This document shows, piece by piece, positions 59,801 through 64,000 of a stretch of 64,000 nt of DNA. Location of the stretch: positions 1,446,598 to 1,510,597 of the forward strand of contig JALPQD010000090.1 in the NCBI GenBank assembly GCA_023101885.1, read 5' to 3'. Below the pieces are notes generated by a model, which searched no databases, had not been told where the DNA came from, and was given only the letters and a program-made list of their open reading frames with translations. This DNA comes from Typhlomys cinereus. Its lineage: Eukaryota; Chordata; Mammalia; Rodentia; Platacanthomyidae. Positions within the stretch are counted from its first letter, which is position 1, and each line of letters opens with the position of its first letter. The translations under genes and the position numbers were made by a program.

Positions 59801-60968
59801 AAGGAAACTGTGGTACATCTATACAATGGAGTACTACTCAGCCATCAAAAATGATGAATTACTGGAATTTGCTGGGAAATGGATGTCATTAGAAACAATT
59901 ATATTAAAGTGAAGTATCCCAAACCCAGAAAAATTAAGTGCCGTATGTACTCCCTAATAGGTGGCTCCTAGTACCAAACTCACCCAGCCCACATTGAGAC
60001 ACTCAAAAGTAAACCTATGTAACACAGTAATTGCAAGGATTATGAACAAGAGAGATGGGGTAGGAGGGCCACACCAGAAACAAGGAGAGAGGGGACCATG
60101 TTACAGCAGAGAAAATAGGCCTCCATCAAGGTCTGCAAGTAAGTGATGAGAAACCTGGTTAAGTTCACAGATGTTCTTTCCTGATCCTACCAGAAGGGGA
60201 GGGCATATAGTCTAGCAGATAAAAAGTAATCATTTTGCAAATGGGTGATGGACCCCTCCCTCACTGATGTTTCCTACTCTTATTACATCTACCCTTGAAT
60301 GTGCTATTATAACAAGACTCCAGTTTAACAGCTTTTTGTCTCTGGCCAGGGGGTGACATACAGTGCCCAGCAGAATGGAGTGAAGGACATTGCAGGAGCA
60401 GCAAAAAATGCAAAAGAAAATCAACAAACCACAATCCAGAACTTCAGAGACTATATCAATCACATAGAACTAGGCCAGCCTAATCTCTCCCCATCCTGGA
60501 GCTCAGGGACATTTGCGGAAGAGGGGGCGGTAAGATTGTAAGAGCAAAAGGATGGGAGGAGCAACAACTTGCAAGATTCTCAACAATAATTGGGGCCAAA
60601 GCAATCATAATGGGACTTTGCATGCCCAATGTCCAGCGCACTATTGCCCTCATAAAGTCTAGCATCTGTTAAGGGCACCGAGACCCCTGGAGGCAAGGGA
60701 TTGACAGCCATAGTAGTGATCTTATGCTTAAGGGGAACAAGAGAAAGGGCTTATGGAAATGCCACTGGGTCCTTATATGTCATCAGAGAGGAGGACCCAG
60801 TGGAGAGTTAGGCGTACACAATAAAGGACTCTCTGGGAATTGGGGGGGAGGCACTGAGGGATGGGGAAGGGGAGGAGGGGGCTTCAGGGGGAGGAGGGGG
60901 GAGGGAGGGAACTGGTAAAAAATTTTAAAATGTATAATTAAATTTTTAATAAAAAAAACAAAAAAACA
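59801..60968 (+). mobile_element. 5'-truncated L1, right arm specific
   Basis: Begins in the last ORF2 codons (LWYIYTMEYYSAIKNDELLEF) and runs through the 3' UTR, with the G-tract (60838-60912), to an A-rich tail near 60950-60968. The short direct repeat AAAATCTT flanks it at 59782-59789 and 60969-60976. The left arm carries the single empty target reversed (3892-3899). A T-run (59788-59800) lies between the target and the L1 start, an unusual 5' junction. Confidence 0.88.
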
Positions 60969-62244
60969 AAAATCTTAATATGTGGTAGTTTCAATACATG
61001 TTAAAAGGAAAATAAAATGGGATACTTATCGTATAGTTATTTCAAAAGTTTTCCTTCTGTTGAATTGTGAGATTGTTAGGGACTTCTGTTGTAAGGCATT
61101 GGTCACTGATCACCAATCTGAGGTTTCGGTAACCACTATTAATTTCTTGGAGGCTATTTTAATGATTAGCAGAATGGTCGGGGACAGAAAGAAATCTAGA
61201 GTTTGTTAGATAGTAAGGGGTGTGTGGGAAATTGAGCTGCCTTCTCCTGGGCCAGGCCATGTGGTCAATCTGCACTGGAAGATTGTTGTGGCCACGGGAA
61301 GATTATTAACTTATTTTGAGAGAGAAAGAGAGAAAGGGAGAATCAGATGCAGAGACAGAGACATAGAAAGAGCGAGTACAGTCATGCCATCATGCATGGG
61401 TGGAGCTAAGATGACTTTCAGAAGACAAACAGAGCATTATCATCACCATCTCCATTGTTTTTAAAAGCATAAAGAACACAGAATTTTCGATGAAGCCAAA
61501 GGTGATACTATGCAGTAGAGTTCCATGAGAAAGGAAAAGCAGCTGATGTTTAAATTCTGTGAACTTACTATTACATATCCATAAATGCAAAAGTAGGGGA
61601 TCACAAAAGCATGATAGATATGAGGAGGAAAACACAAGGATGTAAAAACTTCAGATTCCATTTTGCAATAATGGTGTTTTATAAACACCAAAAAAGAAAA
61701 CCTTCTGCAGGTTATGGATCACTAAAACTGAGCCGCCTCAAGTGTGAACTTGTCCCATGAAGGACAAATACACTACCCAGAGACCTGGTTCCACAGATCT
61801 AGCACAGGTTCCCCAAATGGAGCCTGTTATCCACGCATGCTGCGGGATGCGAGGTGGGAGAGACATAGCTGGATTGGTGAATGGAGGTGAAGGTGAACAA
61901 GGAGTTAGAAGAGGGAAAAAAATTCATTTTGTTTGCACATGTAAAATGCTCAATAAAAGTTTTGTTTCCCAATTGATTGATAAAATATATGGTATTTTAG
62001 TCTGCACAGAGAACTTTAGGTTCTTGTGGATTAAGATTCTTTGATAATAGTGACTGTGTATCAAATTCTGGATATCGATGAAAATATAAATGGATGTTAA
62101 TATTAAATATTAAGGGCTATATTAACTATAGCCCTTACTGTAAGAAAATGAACAAAACTGATAACTTTGTGAACTAATTATCTTTGCCTAAGCGCTACAA
62201 GTGTGAAAAATCATACATGTGATTAGTGTCCTCTGAAAAACCCA

Positions 62245-62490
62245 GAAACATTTTGAGAGACTGTTCAGGCATGAAAGTCTCTGCCTTACATGCAGAAGGA
62301 GCTGAATTCAGATCATGGATTCAAATCGAAAATAGTGGGACTGAAATGGTGGTGACCTGCATTTCAATCCTTGGTTTGGGGAGTCTGAAAGAGTCAAGAG
62401 TAGAGTAGTAAAGAGGCAGGATTATAGAAGATAATCTCCCATGGCACCCTTGGTCCTCTACAAGCATGCACGTTCAAGTGTCCTCTGGTA
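62245..62490 (+). mobile_element. tRNA-like SINE, old copy
   Basis: Right-arm partner of 1000-1240. Its head includes AAGTCTCTGCCTTACATGCA and GAGCTGAATTCAGATC, followed by a body and a CA tract. Confidence 0.55.
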
Positions 62491-62524
62491 CACACACACA
62501 CACACACACACACTCACACACATA
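62490..62524. repeat. (CA)n microsatellite
   Basis: Short CA run, the counterpart of the much longer GT tract at 859-983. Confidence 0.95.
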
Positions 62525-63505
62525 TACTTGAACAGAAAAACAGTAAACTTTAGAGGTTTCTTACTTCCCTGTGTTTTCTGAGAGAACAAAGGAAACACAT
62601 TATCTTCCATTTATGGAACAAAAAATAGGAACAAATCACTAGTTAATTCACCTACTTGTGCCTTGATCTTGGAAATTATGTCTTTTACATATGCAAATGA
62701 AAACAGGTTTGAGCATTTTGTCTCTGGTAGATAGTTACTTGGCAAACCTCTGATATTTAAAACAATGATCTAATTAAGGATGAAACATAGTCAAGTCATT
62801 CACTTTGTGGTAACACTTGACACTTAAAGTGTTTCCATGTTTATTTATTTATATCTGAGGCCTGCATCAGTGTGATTAGCAAGAGTGAGAGCATACAATA
62901 TAAAGGTCATCCCCAAAATGTTCTGGAAATTTCTGCATTTAGCATGATTCTTGTTTCTCCAGGTTATGCAGCTATTGGGAAATCTATGAAATGACACACG
63001 AACTACACAGTAAATATTCTGATACATGCTGAGTGTCATTTATCTGCGAAAGTGGATTACTATATGGGTCCTTTGTGACTCTTTCCTTTCAAAAGTTAAC
63101 TTCAAATTCTATGATGAAATCCACTTACATCATGAAATGTGTTGTTTAAAGAATAAGCTTGTTGACACAGACCTGGGACCAGCTCTGTTCCAGATCACCT
63201 CATCTGGAGGCACAGACAGGAATGAACTCATGGCACCTGAGGCAAGAAGAAGCTATGTTCAAAACATCTCTTTGTCACCTGGATATGGACCACAGGTGCT
63301 TAGCCCCAGGGTACTGTATCTAATGTACTTCACAGCAGATGGTATGAGCTTGATATAAACCATGGCAAGATATTGTTGGCATCTCCCAGCAGCTACAAAA
63401 ATAAAACCAGAAACTGGCATGAATACACATGTGTCATGTGTTCATTTCTTGGATGTGACAGGTTCCTTTTGTACTCAAATTGACATTCTGCAAAACAAGG
63501 AAAAG

Positions 63506-63705
63506 ATGCTCAGGTTGATGTTTGTCTTCCTGCTTCTGAGGCATCCTCTCTTCTGGTGCAGTGTCAATGGACGCAGATGTTTTTGGAGAATAAAGCAGGA
63601 AGGGGACAGTGACAGAGATGATCGGAATGACTGTGTTTTCGTCCTTTATACATCAATTAAAAACTACCTACCGAAAGTTCATTTCTCTTTCAAACCTGAT
63701 CTAAA
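63506..63705 (+). CDS. Vomeronasal type-2 receptor, exon 1 (partial gene)
   Basis: Encodes the start of a V2R, a pheromone-type class C GPCR of the vomeronasal organ. The ATG at 63506-63508 opens a hydrophobic signal peptide (MLRLMFVFLLLRHPLF). The V2R amino-terminal hallmark CFWRIK follows, then an acidic stretch and NDCVFVL, the usual order in V2R first exons. The recognisable sequence ends at a consensus donor (AAA|GTAAGTG, cut after 63705), giving 66 codons plus two bases, the usual size of V2R exon 1. No stop occurs before the donor, so this exon is intact as seen. The remaining exons (ligand-binding Venus-flytrap domain, cysteine-rich domain, seven helices) would lie beyond the right edge. 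Whether the whole gene is functional cannot be judged here. The inverted repeat predicts a sister exon left of base 1. Confidence 0.85.
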
Positions 63706-63712
63706 GTAAGTG
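63706..63712 (+). promoter_or_regulatory. Splice donor of V2R exon 1
   Basis: GTAAGTG, a near-perfect 5' splice site directly after the last V2R exon 1 codons. The in-frame TAA formed by reading on into it is intronic. Confidence 0.8.
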
Positions 63713-63769
63713 CTTTTTCCATTTCTCTCATTTTCTGTTTATCAGCATGAACAAGACATTAAAGGCGCA

Positions 63770-63900
63770 TTGAGTGCTGAGGAGTTGGCTCAAGGATTGC
63801 AGCCTTTGCTTCCCAAGAAGAAGAACCTGAGTATAGATATCCAGATTCTTTACAAAAATGCCAGGTGAAAATAGAGACACCCTCCAATTTCAGGCCTGGA
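63770..63900 (+). mobile_element. tRNA-like SINE in V2R intron 1
   Basis: The head GAGGAGTTGGCTCAAGGATT (A-box region) is followed by AGAACCTGAGTATAGATATCC (degenerate B-box region). It lies just inside the predicted first intron. Confidence 0.55.
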
Positions 63901-64000
63901 TAGCAGAGCCTGGTATACAACAAAAGAAAGCAATAAGGGTATATAGCAATGCTGGGTGATTCCTTTGTCATTTTTATGCCTCCCACAGGCACACTCACTC

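Larger units (their letters stand above)
58735..63335. repeat. Right arm of the large inverted repeat
   Basis: Reverse complement of 1-5024 apart from insertions. It has its own L1 (59801-60968) not present in the left arm, and lacks the SINE and L1 found there. The arm leads into a V2R exon 1 at 63506. Confidence 0.9.

Noticed and set aside
63026..63358. 110-codon open frame with a matching frame in the left arm (17-385, minus)
   Set aside because: Conserved only because the arms are duplicates. The two frames diverge at their ends, and the segment lies upstream of V2R exon 1 without splice sites that would join it. More likely promoter-proximal noncoding DNA.
1..64000. Search for RNA genes, CRISPR arrays, operons or a defence-type system
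   Set aside because: The window is mammalian repeat-rich DNA. The tRNA-like segments are SINE heads without cloverleaf-compatible 3' halves, and nothing suggests a microbial or phage origin.

Overview
The window looks like rodent nuclear DNA from a vomeronasal type-2 receptor (V2R) cluster. Three things support this: a clear V2R first exon at the right edge (63506-63705, +), a broken V2R seven-transmembrane exon at 42815-43713 (+), and rodent-type SINEs (a B1 relative and tRNA-like elements with an A-box and B-box) scattered through L1-rich DNA. The species cannot be fixed from the sequence. I see no RNA genes, operons, CRISPR arrays or microbial-type systems. Almost all apparent open frames are retroelement fragments or chance.

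The two ends form a large inverted repeat. Bases 1 to about 5024 match, reversed, about 58735 to 63335. The right arm leads directly into the V2R exon 1, about 170 bases further out, so a second V2R exon 1 on the minus strand is predicted just left of the window. The two receptors would then be transcribed outward from a shared spacer of about 54 kb. The arms differ by clean insertions: a SINE and an L1 (with an LTR nested in it) in the left arm, and a different L1 in the right arm. In each case the other arm shows the empty site. The left arm also carries a perfect 33-bp hairpin that looks like a template-switch mutation.

The spacer reads as follows. At 5025-5815 there is a WD40-protein pseudogene (minus strand) at the inverted-repeat breakpoint. 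At 5.8-25 kb there is mixed old DNA with SINEs, microsatellites, an L1 3' end, a minus-strand LTR, a decayed gammaretrovirus-like pol (about 19.9-22.4 kb) and a 1.5-kb direct duplication (12.8-14.4 and 23.6-25.1 kb). At 25.1-42.5 kb there is a stack of minus-strand L1s, interrupted by an assembly gap (31928-31952), ERV sequence and a plus-strand 3' LTR. At 42.8-50.4 kb lie the V2R pseudogene, SINEs, LTR-like repeats and a possible terminal exon of an unidentified gene (48262-48744, minus). At 50.4-58.4 kb two L1s lie head to head. The plus-strand one has a promoter of three tandem monomers of about 192 bp, each with a consensus splice donor.

No gene is complete here. The only plausibly functional coding segment is the V2R exon 1, whose remaining exons lie beyond the right edge.
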